From NCBI GenBank assembly GCA_963971225.1, contig OZ020267.1:111184163-111248162 (forward strand): DNA of 64,000 nt, written 5' to 3'. Shown piece after piece: positions 11,431-23,359 of the stretch. The number at the start of each line of letters is the position of its first letter. Position 1 is the first letter of the stretch. The notes below the pieces were generated by a model. That model was not told where the DNA came from, made no database searches, and was given only the letters and a program-made list of their open reading frames with translations. Origin of the DNA: Melieria omissa (Eukaryota > Arthropoda > Insecta > Diptera > Ulidiidae). Both the position numbers and the translations under genes were made by a program.

Positions 11431-12002
11431 CTTCTTAATTTTGGTTTTTCGTTTTGTTTGTGTCATTTTACATGCTGTCACTTTTCTATTTTACAATCCA
11501 CGCCCTCTGCTTTTGTTGTTTTTTTCTGTTCTCTAAACGCCACTGTGCTGCACATAATGCACATTATTTTATGGAGCGTACAGCCAGTTACAACAACAAC
11601 AAAATAACTACAAATAAAATTAAAACAAAACTGCACCAAAAAATGTGCACAGAAAAAATGAGCAAACTACATGTGAATGTGTTTGTTGCTTTAGTTATGT
11701 TGTAGTTGTTTTTTTAAGTTTTGTTGTCATCATTGCTGTTGCACGCAGCAGATAATGGCAGCGACAATTCCATGGACTGGCATTGAAAGAAAAATGAAAA
11801 AAATTATAGCATAAATTCAGGCGTAAGATCTTAACGCGCATTTAGAAGAGGAAAGCAGAGCACGAAAGCAGAGAAAAACTGTAAGAAAATATTTAACTGA
11901 CATTTGTTCAATGAAAGTTGACAAAAAATACTTTTAAAGAGTTTGAAACACAATATTAAGGTTTAACATAAAATAAGTTGAAGAAACAATAACAAATTAG
12001 CA
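11431..12002. other. non-coding region
   Basis: AT-rich DNA with CAA triplet runs near 11590-11620. No gene, transposon end or dispersed-motif copy was seen before the LINE fragment begins. Confidence 0.5.
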
Positions 12003-13424
12003 ACAACCTGCCCTTGCATAGTGGAGATTAGGGATGCAATAAAGAAATTGAAGCTAAACAAAGCTGCGGGTGTAGATGGCATACAACCAGAGGTAATGCT
12101 TGCCGACCCCCAAATATCAGCTGAAATCCTCCATCCTCACATTTCTACTGCCTGGGGCAGGGAAAAGCTGTCTCCGTCATGGACAAAAGGCATAATTTTA
12201 AAGCTCCCGTAGAAGGGCGACTTGCGGGACTGCGGCAACTGGAGAGGAATAACCCTTCTCAACACCATCTACAATATAATAGCCACAATCATACAAAGTA
12301 GACTACAATGTGTCGAAAGCTCCCTAAGAGATGAGCAAGCTGGCTTTCGCCCTCATCGGAGCTGTGTTGATCAAGCCAACACACTCTGCATCATAGTAGA
12401 ACAATCAATTGAGTGGCGCTCCCCGCTGTACATGTTGTTCATCGACTTCAAGAAAGCATTCGACACAATAAAAAGAAGCAGAATTTGGTTAGCATTGAGT
12501 AGAAAGGGGGTCCCCCAGAAACTAATTCGTCTCTTCAGAGTGTTGTACGAGAACTCTGAACTGGCAGTACTACACAACGGCAACATCAGCGATTCTTCCA
12601 CTACCAATGCAGGAGTCAGACAAGGCTGCCCCCTGTCGCCTCCCTGGACCAACGAGGCATCAAATGGACCTTCACCAGGCATCTCGAGGATTTGGACTTC
12701 GCTGATAACATCTGCCTTCTCTCGCACAAACTCTCCGACATGCAAGCAAAAGCTGACTGCCTGATCGTGCTGACACGCACCGTCGGTCTGGAGGTCCAAC
12801 TTCGCCAAGACCAAGAACCATGAGAGTCAATCATAGCAGCACAAACCATATAATGATTGACGGCTGTGCCGTGGAGTGGAGCGGAAAAAGATGCCAACTA
12901 CAGACTGAGCAAAGCCAGGACAGCGTTCGAACGGCTGCATTCAGTATGGGCAAGCTCGCAAATCTCCAGACGCACGAAGCTACGAATATTCAACGCATGT
13001 GTGAAGTCGACATTGTTGTACGGAAGCGAAACATGGCTCGTCTCGAATGCCATCACCCAGAGGCTACAATTTTTCGTCAACAAATGCCTGCGAATCATCT
13101 GCAGGATATTCTGGTCCACGACAATTAGTAACTACGCGCTGTGGAAGATTACCAATGAGGAACCTATTCTGAGGCAAATAAAGCACAGAAAATGGAAATG
13201 GATAGGTCATACACTAAGAAAACCTCCCGACAGCATCACGAGAATGGCACTGGACTGGAACCCGCAAGGGGGTAGAAGTCGCGGTCGACCAAAAAACACC
13301 TAGATAAGGTCGACCCTACGCGAACTAGCCGCTGTCAATACCACATGGGACGGCGCAAAAACAACAGCACAGAATCGAGTACGCTCCAATGAGGAGTGAA
13401 CAAGGAATACAAAAAAATGTAGAC
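12003..13424 (+). mobile_element. RTE-like non-LTR retrotransposon fragment
   Basis: A GC-richer block of about 1.4 kb encodes the C-terminal half of a non-LTR polyprotein, with no upstream endonuclease domain, so it is 5' truncated. The order is reverse transcriptase fingers and palm, then thumb and a C-terminal domain ending in the W..IGHTLRK...RGRP-type motif familiar from RTE-clade elements. No RNase H domain follows, consistent with RTE. I could not find target-site duplications, so both ends are approximate. Confidence 0.85.
12021..13410 (+). pseudogene. broken RTE-type reverse transcriptase
   Basis: Reverse transcriptase of a retrotransposon, which would copy element RNA at a nicked genomic target. 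The first segment (12021-12212) has the finger motif LNKAAGVDGIQPE and ends at an in-frame TAG. The same frame resumes at 12222 with NWRGITLLN, EQAGFR and motif A LFIDFKKAFD (catalytic Asp present), then motif B RQGCPLSP. A deletion and frame change follow. Motif C reads FADN near 12698 instead of FADD, so one catalytic Asp is lost. A further break precedes the segment at 12857-13303 with [21 protein letters not shown] and KWIGHTLRK. With at least one nonsense codon, frame changes and a lost active-site residue, it cannot be functional. Confidence 0.9.
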
Positions 13425-14918
13425 TGTTACGAATCATGTTAGCGATTGGCTGAACAAAGCAAATTGTTCATCAAACAAGTTAGTGGCATCAGATTAATTC
13501 CTTTGTTAGTTTTGCCTATAAGTATGCCACAAATATTGATACTTAAGAACGCAGCAACTTACGACAAGTGAAAAATATTTTCAAATCATAGGAATTATCA
13601 GAAAACTGTTCTCCTTATTGTTTTACAAATTGTTCTTAGCTTTTTAAAAATTTTTAAACACTTCTAGCCTTTGTTTTAACCCTTTGACGGTCTATAAGAA
13701 GTCGTTGGGAATTTTTGGATTTTTTTTTGCAAACTCTTATTACTTGAGTACTTATTAACTGCTATGAAAATGTGACTGCAAGTTTAAATTTTTTAGGCTT
13801 GACTTAAAAATTTTCCTAATATTGTCACAGAAATCAACCAAAATTTTCAATAGATTTGAAACTCAAAATTTTTATTATAAAAAAAATTAAAGATCAAGGC
13901 GATACTTTTAAGCGAAGTAAAATCAATAATTGTTAATTAAATTTGGATAATTTTGTAAGAACTTCTAAGTAAATGAATTTTCTAAAAATTCAACTTACAG
14001 CCTAGAAACCCCAACAAAAATTACGCTAAACAAAAAAGAAACATGTCACAATCAAAAGTCTGAGAATTTTCAATTTGCAGCATTTCCATCGCTTCGTGTT
14101 CACACTTTTTCAGTGCAATTCGTATTTCATGCAAAGTCAGACTTGCAAAAGTACGACAACAAGTTCGTTCCAGCGATTGACAGACACTCTCCTTCTCTAC
14201 TTCTACTCTTTTAGAGTTTCACATTTACCGGAAGGTAATTCATACTAACGTTCATTCCACAGACTTTGTGCTGCAGGCCAATGCCAACCAAATAGCAAAC
14301 GATTGGCCACAAGAACGAAAGCGAACAGCAGTCGAGTGGCAGACGCTTTCATGGCCAAACTTATGCTTTAGCAAATTAACACAAAGTAAACTTTTCTGCA
14401 GACTTTGTTCGAGCGAGCATTGCATGACGCGTGCATAAAGAAATAATTAACATGACTTTCCTTTCGGTGCCACTCTTTCTGCATGTTTTCTGCTTCCCTT
14501 CTGCTGGCATTGCTTTATGCATTTTTAGACATTTTTTTTGTTTGCAACTTTGCTGCTTTTGTGCATTGTATATATAATTGACGTGACTGTAATGACGAAG
14601 GTCGTGGCAGCAGTTGGCGCATTGACAGCAGTGACTAGTTTAAGTTGTGCTGCAATTGCAACAAATTTTTTTTGTTATCAAATTGCTTTTGATAATTTTT
14701 TGTTGCATACTTTTAGGCGGATAAATCAAATTAAAATGATTGCTTAATGTTAGCTTAAAAAAGGTTTCTTCCTTCTACTTTTGCACTGCTTTCAGCGCAT
14801 TCCTTCTTTGACTTTTGCAGCTAAATTGCTAAAGTATCACGAAATCGTTGTATACCATTAAGCACTTGAACTCTTTTGACCGAAGCATGCGAGTGGAATA
14901 ATTACATCTAAATTAGAC
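13425..14918. other. non-coding region
   Basis: Very AT-rich 13.4-14.1 kb, then mixed sequence. It carries a degenerate motif copy at 13514 (GCCTATAAGTATGC) and an exact one at 14704. A 3' splice-like string (TTCTTTGACTTTTGCAG) ends at 14820, with no paired donor. No gene recognised. Confidence 0.5.
14704..14717 (+). repeat. dispersed 14-mer motif copy (GCATACTTTTAGGC)
   Basis: Perfect copy in the context TTTGTT-motif-GGATAAATC. It lies about 200 bp upstream of the TTAA-flanked element and outside it. Confidence 0.85.
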
Positions 14919-14922
14919 TTAA

Positions 14923-15652
14923 GGGGGGAAGTACCTCTCGGAGCCGAAAAAAAAGTCCTTTTTTGCGATTCAATTTGTGGAGAAATAAAATGGCGCACAT
15001 AAAAATTGATATCGTTTATATTTAGAGCAATGTTTAAGGAAAAAAAAACATTTTTTACATTATGAAAAAAAAAAAAATTGAATGACTTATGGTCGATCCC
15101 GTAAGACGTGTTGCCGCTGACATTGAAGTTGCCGTACACGATTCTGGCCGCAATTTTCATCTGAAATCATAAAACCAAACATTTTTTTACTCGAGAGGGT
15201 TTTTTTTATCGGATAGACTACAATCTTTGCGAAATTCGAATATTAACTATAAAAATCAGTGTTGCAAAGAAAAAACGGCTTTTTTTGCAATAATTTTCGA
15301 GTCAAAAATGGTCAAAAAATAATTTTTTTTTTACGCCTGTAGTCTATCCTGTGCAGTTTTTTATGCTCTTTAAAATAAGGGCTGGATGAAGGAAATCGGC
15401 CAACAACTTTTTTTGTAATCATGCACGCCAATTTGAAAAACATGGTTTTGAGAAAACGCCGTTTAAAGTTTGCGTCTTGCCGCCAGTCGCGCTCAGCCGC
15501 TTCGGCGCCAACCAATATCAAATGGCACAACTTCCACAATTTTGACAATAGGCTTTTGAAATTTTTTGACTGATTTCTCAATGCTTATACCTGTCGATTA
15601 AGATAATAAAAAAAAAATCGATTTTTTGAAATTTATTTTCATACTTCCCCCC
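14923..15652. mobile_element. TTAA-flanked short inverted-repeat DNA element (MITE-like)
   Basis: The 730-bp segment is bounded by GGGGGGAAGTA at the left and TACTTCCCCCC at the right, each flanked directly by TTAA (14919-14922 and 15653-15656). Perfect 11-bp terminal inverted repeats plus a TTAA target fit a piggyBac-type non-autonomous element. An internal inverted pair GGATAGACTAC / GTAGTCTATCC lies at about 15212 and 15341. Short minus-strand frames (14858-15160, 15312-15581) show no transposase motif I can name, so the mobilising enzyme would have to come from elsewhere. Superfamily assignment rests only on the TTAA target. Confidence 0.75.
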
Positions 15653-15656
15653 TTAA

Positions 15657-17549
15657 TTGGAATTAAATCAGAAAAAAATTAACAAGAATCTTGTTTCGAA
15701 CGAAGAGTTGAAGAAAATTGATGATAATTGTTGGCAAATGGTGAGCAAAAACAAAACATCAAGGAGACTTTGCTATTGAAAAAGTATTTTAAATGTTTGC
15801 ATACTTCAAGGAAATGTACTCAGGTTTTTTAGCGACAGATCTTAATTCTCTAAAAGAGAAAAACAAAGAAAAGAGAACCACAAAATATTAGAATATCTAA
15901 CCAAAACCACTTCACTTTAGGTTAGCTTTAAGCAATCACCATTCAATTAATTAAATTCAGCGCCTATAAGTCGGCAATAAAAGGCAATTTACAGGGAAAA
16001 AAACATTCAGCGTCTCCTGCTTTTTCGCTTCACATTAATGAGCTTGTGTTGTTGTTGTTGTTGTTTGGTTTTTTCACACATTTTGTTTACTAATTTCACT
16101 CCGAAACTCGCCCACCCATGTGCCCTGTCGTCGGTACGCTTCGGCGCGCGCATTTAACTTTAAGTTGACTTTGTGCAATTAAAATAATTGAAGGCGGCTA
16201 ATGGCAATGCCGCTGCTGCTGCTGCTGCGGAAGTTGGCGGACAGTTGCGGCGCTGTGTGGAGTTGAACGACGGTCGCCATTTATGTTAAGCTGAAATAAT
16301 CATAATTATTATTGTTATTATGCGCACTCGTGCTGGCGTAGCGCAATTTTTGGCTTTTCTACTCCTCACCAGCTCTCAGTCAGCTCTTTTTGTTTTTGTA
16401 ACGCCTTCGCACAGTCTGGACGCATTTTCGCCGCTTGTGCTTAACGCAAATTGGACAATATTGGGCAAAGCTTGTTTCAACAGAATGTTGTTTTTTTGTT
16501 TGTTTTTGTTTTTGTTCACTTTACGTTGCCATTGTCGCCGCTTAATGAAATTGCAATGAGCGCTCAGCGCGACACTGCGCGTGTCAATTTCACAATTTTA
16601 ATGTGTTTCTAAATGTGTATAAGAGTATGTATGTGTGTGTGTGTGTCTAGCATGAAATTGTCTAATTGCAGTTTATTGAGTAGAAAATTAAATTTGTGAA
16701 AATTGTTATTGCCTTTCGACAGCGTCACATTAGCGCGCGGCGCGTGTTGCATAATTTGCAGCGTACACAATTAAAATTACTACAAAATTTGTTGTTGTGC
16801 ACATTTTGATGTCATTGCGCCGCTAACTGGATGTGTTAAATATGACCCAATCGCGACAGTGTCGGCACACGCACGAAATTTGGTCGCTGTCAAATGTGGC
16901 TAACCAACAAATGAAGCTGAATTATTCGCATTGGTCAAATTAAAATTTAAAATTAATTTACCAAAAAAAACATAGAACAAACGGCAAATGAGCGGCGGCA
17001 CAAGTTGTCAGCATGCAAAATTTATGAATTTATTTATTTTGATGTTACATTTGATTCGATTGTGTGTGAAGTGTGGTGCAACGTGCAGCGTGCGTCACAA
17101 TAACATTGTGAAATTTTTACTATTTTCTAATTAACTACAATCAAATCTAAATCAAATCATATTAATGAGGCGAATTAAATGCAAAACATGTTTGGCTACA
17201 ATTACTGCTCGGTGTATGGAATTTGCATTTTCATTTTATAAAATATATTTTATATAACTTACTAGTCGTCAGACATACAAATAATGACAACGTGAAAGGT
17301 GTAGTTGATTTAAATTAATTTAAATAAAACATATTTTGAAAAGGTTAGCAACTAGTTTAATAATATTTTTGTAATTTTTTTAAATTAATTTGACTCTAAA
17401 AAAAGATGCAAGATTTTCATTCAGAAAGCAATGCAATTGAAAAAACCTAACTCGGGTATTTAGTGTTACTACTCTACAAGTTTAAATCTGAATTAGGCTT
17501 TTTCTGTTAGAAAATCATCTAAAAGACTACACAAAGCATTGACTAATTC
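15657..17549. other. non-coding region with TG microsatellite
   Basis: Mixed DNA including a GC-richer patch at 16090-16270 with a (CTG)n run near 16212 and a (TG)n microsatellite at about 16628-16646. The 79-codon frame at 16320 has no recognised family. The rest is AT-rich. No exact dispersed-motif copy. Confidence 0.5.
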
Positions 17550-18180
17550 AATTCTTGACACAAACCATACTTATCTCTTTGTTCTAAAATAAACCAATGT
17601 AAATACTTATAAGTAAAAGTAGTTAATTCTCCATAATTTAAAATCCTTGGAGTATACAATTTAAAACCAGTAATCTGAGTTTCAGACATTAAGTTGAAGG
17701 CTCTTTTCTATTCAAAATCGTATGGAAACTCATACCAATTTATATTTGGATTCGATCTCTGACACAAACCATATTTCTCTGCTTACATAAAATCGACTTG
17801 TCTCAGCTCTTAATTCTGACACAAACCAATGGAAATAATTACAAAAAGCAGTACTCGTTTTTCACTCTACATGCTTTCAAAATCTTAGAGTTAACAATTT
17901 TTTAACAAGAAGTTCCAATCTAAACTCAAAGCAATAATTTAAAGGCTCTTTTCTATACAGAATCCTATGGAAACTCCCATCAAATTATATACGGACTCCA
18001 TCTTTGACACAAACCATATTAGTCGACGCTCTCAAATTTCAAATAAGATCTTCTAAACTAAATTCAAAGCATTAATTTGAAGGCTCTTTTCTGTTCACAA
18101 TCATATGGAAATTCATACCAATTTATATTTGGATTCGATCTTTGACACAAACCATATTAGTCGCAGCTCTCAGTTTAGAA
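17550..18180. repeat. degenerate tandem array (GACACAAACCATA / AGGCTCTTTTCT units)
   Basis: The word TGACACAAACCATA recurs near 17555, 17760, 18004 and 18144. AAGGCTCTTTTCT followed by ATCxTATGGAAA recurs at about 17697, 17942 and 18080. Spacings of about 138-245 bp show units with deletions. Confidence 0.75.
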
Positions 18181-19260
18181 ACAAACCAAGTAAATTTTAG
18201 TTTGAATTTTAAGGTTCAAATAAAATTGTGTAAAGTTTCTTAACATTGAAAACCATAAATTCAATGAAACATAAATTTCACAAAACTATTGTTTATTTAA
18301 TTGACATTTGCAAAGCGCAGATTTACAATGATTTTTCAATGTTGTATTTGTAATAACGTCTGGCAACAAAAGCGTATAATTATAAACTCGAATCGTTGGG
18401 AAACAAAAGCGTATAATTATAAACTAAACTAGCATCGCTGGGGAAAAATGTTACCTGCCAGCGCAACCCAATAAGTCTCGCTGCGATTTATTAATGTAAT
18501 GCGCACAAAAACAATGCCCAGGACTGCTTTCATATATACACATTATCCTATATATTTCAATACTATAAAGCAATAATCTGTTCGACATTATTATTGCTTC
18601 ACGCGCGCATAAATGATGAAGCCATTTGCCATTATTCGGGCACAACTACCAAAACGCACACAGCCAAGTAGACACAGCCGGTTGCAGAGGACATTTTGGC
18701 AGCCGGAACGTTGAAATATTTCAACACAAAACGCCGCATGGACTTTATTTTCCACAGTGTCGGTTCTGTTGCTGCCATAGTGTCTGCAATATGCATCGAG
18801 GCAGCTGCCATAAAGCGCGTAAGCTTTGTTTTGTGTATGTGTGTGTGTGTGTGTCTGCGCATCGCTTCTAAGCTACATAAACGGCAAATTCATTGTTTTC
18901 GCAACAATTTTATCTATGGCCAGCAATAAATCAGCAATATTAAAATCAAAAAAAGTCCTACTCACTCTCACGCTTCGCTGCGTGCACTTTTGTTGTTTTT
19001 TTTTTAAATATTTTATTTTAAAATTGGCACAGCAGTTGTGAATTGTTGTGCGCTATTTGAAAAATTGCGTGCACTTTGTCAGTGCTCTTGCGTAAAATTG
19101 GCATCGTGGAGTGGTGTTCTGGAGAAGAAAATTATATTGTTTATATGGCAGTTTGTTAGTCTATTACGAGGGCACATTGTAGAGCTAAGTGTGAGCGTAT
19201 TTTACTTGAAGTGAAAACGTAATGACAACAGTTTGTGGATAAAGTGTTTTTAAAATCAGA
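18181..19260. other. non-coding region with a short duplication
   Basis: At about 18366-18425 the string ACAAAAGCGTATAATTATAA occurs twice, about 40 bp apart. A GT microsatellite lies at 18837-18854. Overlapping short open frames on both strands around 18630-18870 look incidental. No gene recognised. Confidence 0.5.
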
Positions 19261-20385
19261 CAATCAGATTAGATTAGCTGGAAAATGATTTTATTTCCAT
19301 TAAATACGAATAGCTTCAGTTCAGTTGTAGAGAGCAGTTCATGTCAAGACTAAGTCAAGTGAAAATATTCCATTTTTGAGTTGAGTTTTAGCTAGCGGTT
19401 TGTGTCAACACTGAACTGAACACAAAATACTTTAAAGTTACATTGGGTGAGTTGTGTTCAAACTAAGTCAATTTGGACATTATTGAATTAATGTTTTGCC
19501 AATTCAATTAGGATGAACGATTTGAATCAAGACTAAGATGACTCTTTAGATACCAAAGTTCTCAGTTTCTATTTCAATGAAAGATTTGAGCCAAGTCAAA
19601 ACGAATTGGAATCACAGTTTTAGCACTAATGAGCGGCTGAAGACTATTTCAAGACTGAACTGTCTGATGAATAATTCAATATGCAAGATACAATGAAGGG
19701 ATCAGGAAGAATAAGGAGTTAAAAAGATTTAGATTTAACTTGTTAATTTGTATTTGGATTACCAAATGTAGAATCAGTGGTTGGTGACCAGACTTAAATG
19801 GCTGTAAAATCTGTACGCGGACAGTTATTCAAATCTTAAGATTTTAAAGGCCTTAGTTTGTATTCTAATGAACAGCTTGTGCCAAGTCTACATGAGAAAC
19901 TTTTTTAATATTTACTGTACTAATTTTCAGCTCTAGTGAGTGGTTTAAGTCAAGACTAAACTTTACAATAATTCAATACGGAAGATATAAGGAACGGGTC
20001 ATGTAAGGAGTTAAGTTGGATTTGGATTACTAAATGTTTTGTGGTTGGTGACAAGACTAAGATAGCTGTAAAACCTGTAAGTGGACAGTTAAACCTCTCA
20101 AACTCTTGGGATTTCAAACGTTTCAGTTTCTATGCTAATAAACGGTTTATGCCAAGTTTAAACGAATTATAAACTTTTTTAATTGTAACCTTTCGTAGTT
20201 TCAGCTCTAATGAGTGGTTTACGTCAAGACTAAACCATTCGAAAAGAGATTTAATACAACCTAATTCAAAAGCTGGCAGCAGACAATGTCAACTTGAATA
20301 CTAGTTAAATTGAATTATTTCAATGTTTCTAATGACTAATCCAATTCAGTGTTTCTAATCAGAGTTTGAATGGGTGGTGTGTGTC
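19261..20385. repeat. degenerate tandem array (TCAAGACTAAAC-type units, ~264 bp)
   Basis: Two long stretches starting near 19780 and 20044 share GGTTGGTGAC.AGACT, GCTGTAAAA.CTGTA, GGACAGTTA and TCTAATGA.xGG(C/T)TT in order, about 264 bp apart. Shorter related words (TCAAGACTAA) recur from about 19345 to 20235. SINE A inserted at its right edge. Confidence 0.7.
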
Positions 20386-20392
20386 AGTACTA

Positions 20393-20785
20393 GGTAGGTA
20401 GGTAGGTAGGTTGTAGTGGCTGCCTCTGTATGAGACACACTTAGGCATCTTTATGGGCCCATTGTGATACCACAAATTGTACCCGTTTGAAACGTGTATG
20501 CACCACTGTTTTTTTTTAAACATGTATTACAACCCACATTTCAAACGGATATGAGAAGGGAGGGATGGGACCTACAGTTTAACGCCGAATCCGAACGGCG
20601 GTTTTTTGGCGGTTTTTCTTTCACACTTGGAGGTTTCGCCATTGCTTGCCAAGAGCGCACTTGTGCGATTCTTGTAATTTTCCTCTGCTTCATGTGGATA
20701 GCGATAGAAGTAGACGAGTTTTTTACCAGCCCGAACCAGGAATCGAACCAGCGCACTACCCGCTTGACTATCGAGGCCGATTAAA
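20393..20785 (-). mobile_element. tRNA-derived SINE, copy A
   Basis: A 393-bp element on the minus strand, flanked by AGTACTA (20386-20392 and 20786-20792). Read on the minus strand, the head is a decayed tRNA with a box-B-like GGTTCGATTCCT near 20748; the anticodon region is deleted. It is followed by a body shared almost throughout with copy B, and the tail is a run of CCTA units at the left end (20393-20414). The central block around 20571-20640 (complement of GGACCTACAGTTTAACGCCG) is also shared with copy C. The forward-strand open frame across it is a by-product. Confidence 0.85.
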
Positions 20786-20792
20786 AGTACTA

Positions 20793-22389
20793 AAGACAGT
20801 ACTAAAATGACTGTAAATGATTTGGATTTGGAATTCCCGGTCTGGTTCATGTCAAGACTGAAGTTACTCATTTGAGAGTTGTCTGCTGAGATTTTTTCTT
20901 TGTGTTGCAATCAACTTAACTAAGTGATAAATTTTCTGTTCAAATGATGGCTAAGCTGAACCCATAAGAGCCTTTAGGAAAGTTGGATTGGCCGGATATT
21001 CTATGGCCATGTTCAGAAAAACAACACATGGTTCGTGTTAAAGATTAGTTAAAGCTACTAAAGTCGTATCTGACCCACAAGCGTGCTCCAAGTTTGATGT
21101 GTTCTACTTTTAGTGAAATAAAAGCAAACCCTACTGCCACTTCTGCTCCTTTCCGAACTATATTTGTCCCTTGCATACCTTTAGACGCATCCGGCAATTG
21201 TCATTCAATCATTATTCATATATTTTTGCTATATTTTTTTTCACCTTAAACTTATTATGCGATAATTTTTTACAATTATTTTATGTTAAAAATTCATACA
21301 TCACAAATGTCGCATACTTAAATAACATAAAGCCGACGCCTCAGCGCATCGTTGCCAATCGCATGCGATTGTATTTTTCACCCCATTTAAAATCTCATTA
21401 AATAATTCACCTGAGGGGAAATAATTTAAATGTAATTTACAATTACATTAAGTAACTACGCATTATCGCCACTACGACCCCCCGCAGCCCACACGGTTTT
21501 GCGTTTGCGTTTGCCACGCAATTCACAACATTGCATACAACCAACACAAACACGCATTTGTTTGTTTTCTGTGTGGGTGTGTGAGTAAATTTTAAACTGC
21601 ACAAAAAAATTTAATTAATTTTCCACATGCCAACGTAAAGCCACGCACACACAAACACACAGAGAGAACGACGAGCACATATTTGTACGCATACGCGACA
21701 TAATTCCAAGCTCATATAAATAAATATACACACGCGCACACAAACAAACACACAGAACAGCGAATTGCATAAAGACTCAATAAATGTCATAATTTGCCGT
21801 GCTAGATTTTCTTTTGGACTATTTCATAATTTGTTGTTGCAATGCCGCAAAATGCCACCATTTTCACATAAACACAATAATTTATATTGTATAAATGTGT
21901 AAGTGTATGTGTGCATGTGTCTGTTTTCAGGTCCTTTGAGTCTATTTAAGCGTTTTAAATGTACACAATTTAATATTGGCTCATGTGACAACGTTTTCCT
22001 CCCACACACACACACACAAAAATGATTTAATGAAAAAGCAAATTCATTGCTGGATCATTCATGCTGGCCGCACTGGCAATCATATTTCAGTTCATATGCA
22101 TTTATTGCATATTTAAGGGCGTTTGGCAATGATTATATGCTTCGATGTGTCAAAGCGAGATTGACAGCGAAGATTTGCAATTCGAATTATGTGTGATTTT
22201 TAATGAATTTAATGAGAATGAAATTGCGAATAGTAAACTGAACGAAAATAAAGATGTAATTCGAGAAAACAATGTGAATAATAATGTAGTAAACATTTTA
22301 TTAATAAATTTATATAAATGTGTATTACAAGACACAATGATCTGAAAAATATTTGTAATAAAAAATATAATAAAAAATATGGAAAAATA
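20793..22389. other. non-coding region
   Basis: AT-rich with CA/GT tracts (e.g. 21650-21750, 22004-22018). A degenerate motif copy is at about 21172 (GCATACCTTTAGAC). The 66-codon frame at 22145-22345 is Asn/Glu-rich with no recognised domain and has an equally long frame on the opposite strand. Confidence 0.5.
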
Positions 22390-22936
22390 ATCAATCTCTT
22401 GTCATGTTCATACGATAGTCCGAGTCGATTGACATTGACTCAATAGTCTTTCGAACCAGTTGTTTATAGATTGATTTTAGAAGTCATTTGACTGAAGATA
22501 GTTGTTAATCTTTCTAAAACTTAAGTACTTTTCTATTCTCTATTACCAAATGTGAGTTAAGGCTGTACAGATTTAACCCACAAGCAATCAGACCAGATCC
22601 AAAGAATAGTTGCTGACTTAGAAAACCCCTTTATGGGCTTGGCAGTTGGTATCAGAAGTGAATACTGTCTGGTCATTAAAACGGAATAGTCCAAATCATA
22701 AGTGAACACTGTCTGAATAAGTAACAGGTCACTAGTCGTGAGATTTTTGTATAACAACTATTTTCTTCTGACGAAGATTACGAAAAGAGTTAGAACATCT
22801 CCTCTGCAAAGGCTTAGTGCATGAAAAGAGACCCTGCTAAATGATCGGATAATAGGTATTTCCGGAAATTTCGCTTACTAGATATTTTTACAAAAATCAC
22901 CTCTCTAAAATACCTCTCTTTATCTTCAGTAACACA
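22390..22936 (-). other. possible truncated internal leader of the minus-strand LTR element
   Basis: This stretch lies downstream, on the minus strand, of an LTR and its primer-binding site, which is where an LTR element's 5' leader belongs. No gag, protease or polymerase motif is visible, and I could not find the other LTR. The left limit is therefore a guess. Confidence 0.3.
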
Positions 22937-22954
22937 ATCCCACTTCTGACACCA
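22937..22954 (-). other. primer-binding site of LTR retrotransposon (tRNA-Leu type)
   Basis: On the minus strand the sequence TGGTGTCAGAAGTGGGAT begins two bases after the LTR end. It is the form expected for pairing with the CCA-ended 3' terminus of a eukaryotic tRNA-Leu, by resemblance to known tRNA-Leu 3' ends. It shows that the LTR at 22957-23359 was a 5' LTR. Confidence 0.75.
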
Positions 22955-22956
22955 AA

Positions 22957-23359
22957 TGTTACGAAAATCCCAAGTTTTCCAAGGTTCGTTTGGATTGTGT
23001 TTGAAAATAAAACCACTTCAATTATTCAGCGCAAACGCAGCCAAAAACCAACAATCACTTTATTTACAGATTTACACTTTGCTTGTATCTACACTTGTTA
23101 CTACTTTGCTTATTCAACTAAGACTCGACCCTCTGAGCTACACACTGCTGCTTTTTATACTTATTTTCTTATCGCGCCGATGTTTCTTGCACTAGTTGTA
23201 CTCTCTATCTCGATTGTTCTAGCACAGCTCATCACCTTCGCGAACCATCCTCGCCATATCGGAATTATAGCCAACCGGCTGTACTCCAAAGTGCATGCCT
23301 AAAAGTATGCTTGGAAAAGCATTCATGCATAGCACAGCACAGAGTGCCTCATCGTTACA
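22957..23359 (-). mobile_element. Gypsy-type LTR (family member 2), 5' LTR of a truncated element
   Basis: The 403-bp sequence on the minus strand runs TGTAACGATGAGG to CGTAACA and matches the solo LTR at 3540-3923 along its length with many substitutions. A TATA-like box (complement at 23152-23159) and the poly(A)-signal region are in matching positions. The primer-binding site lies immediately beyond the 3' end. The outer flanks (CAAA left, ATAT right) are not duplicated, as expected when only one LTR of a longer insertion remains. The dispersed 14-mer is at 23297-23310, equivalent to its place in copy 1. Confidence 0.85.

Noticed and set aside
14790..14822. 3' splice-like pyrimidine tract ending TTTTGCAG
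   Set aside because: No matching donor within a plausible exon length; such strings are frequent in T-rich DNA.
20494..20784. 96-codon open frame
   Set aside because: Lies wholly inside SINE copy A; the related copy B gives a similar but broken frame.
22145..22345. 66-codon Asn/Glu-rich frame
   Set aside because: An equally long frame exists on the opposite strand, the sequence is strongly AT-biased, and no start context or conservation evidence is available.
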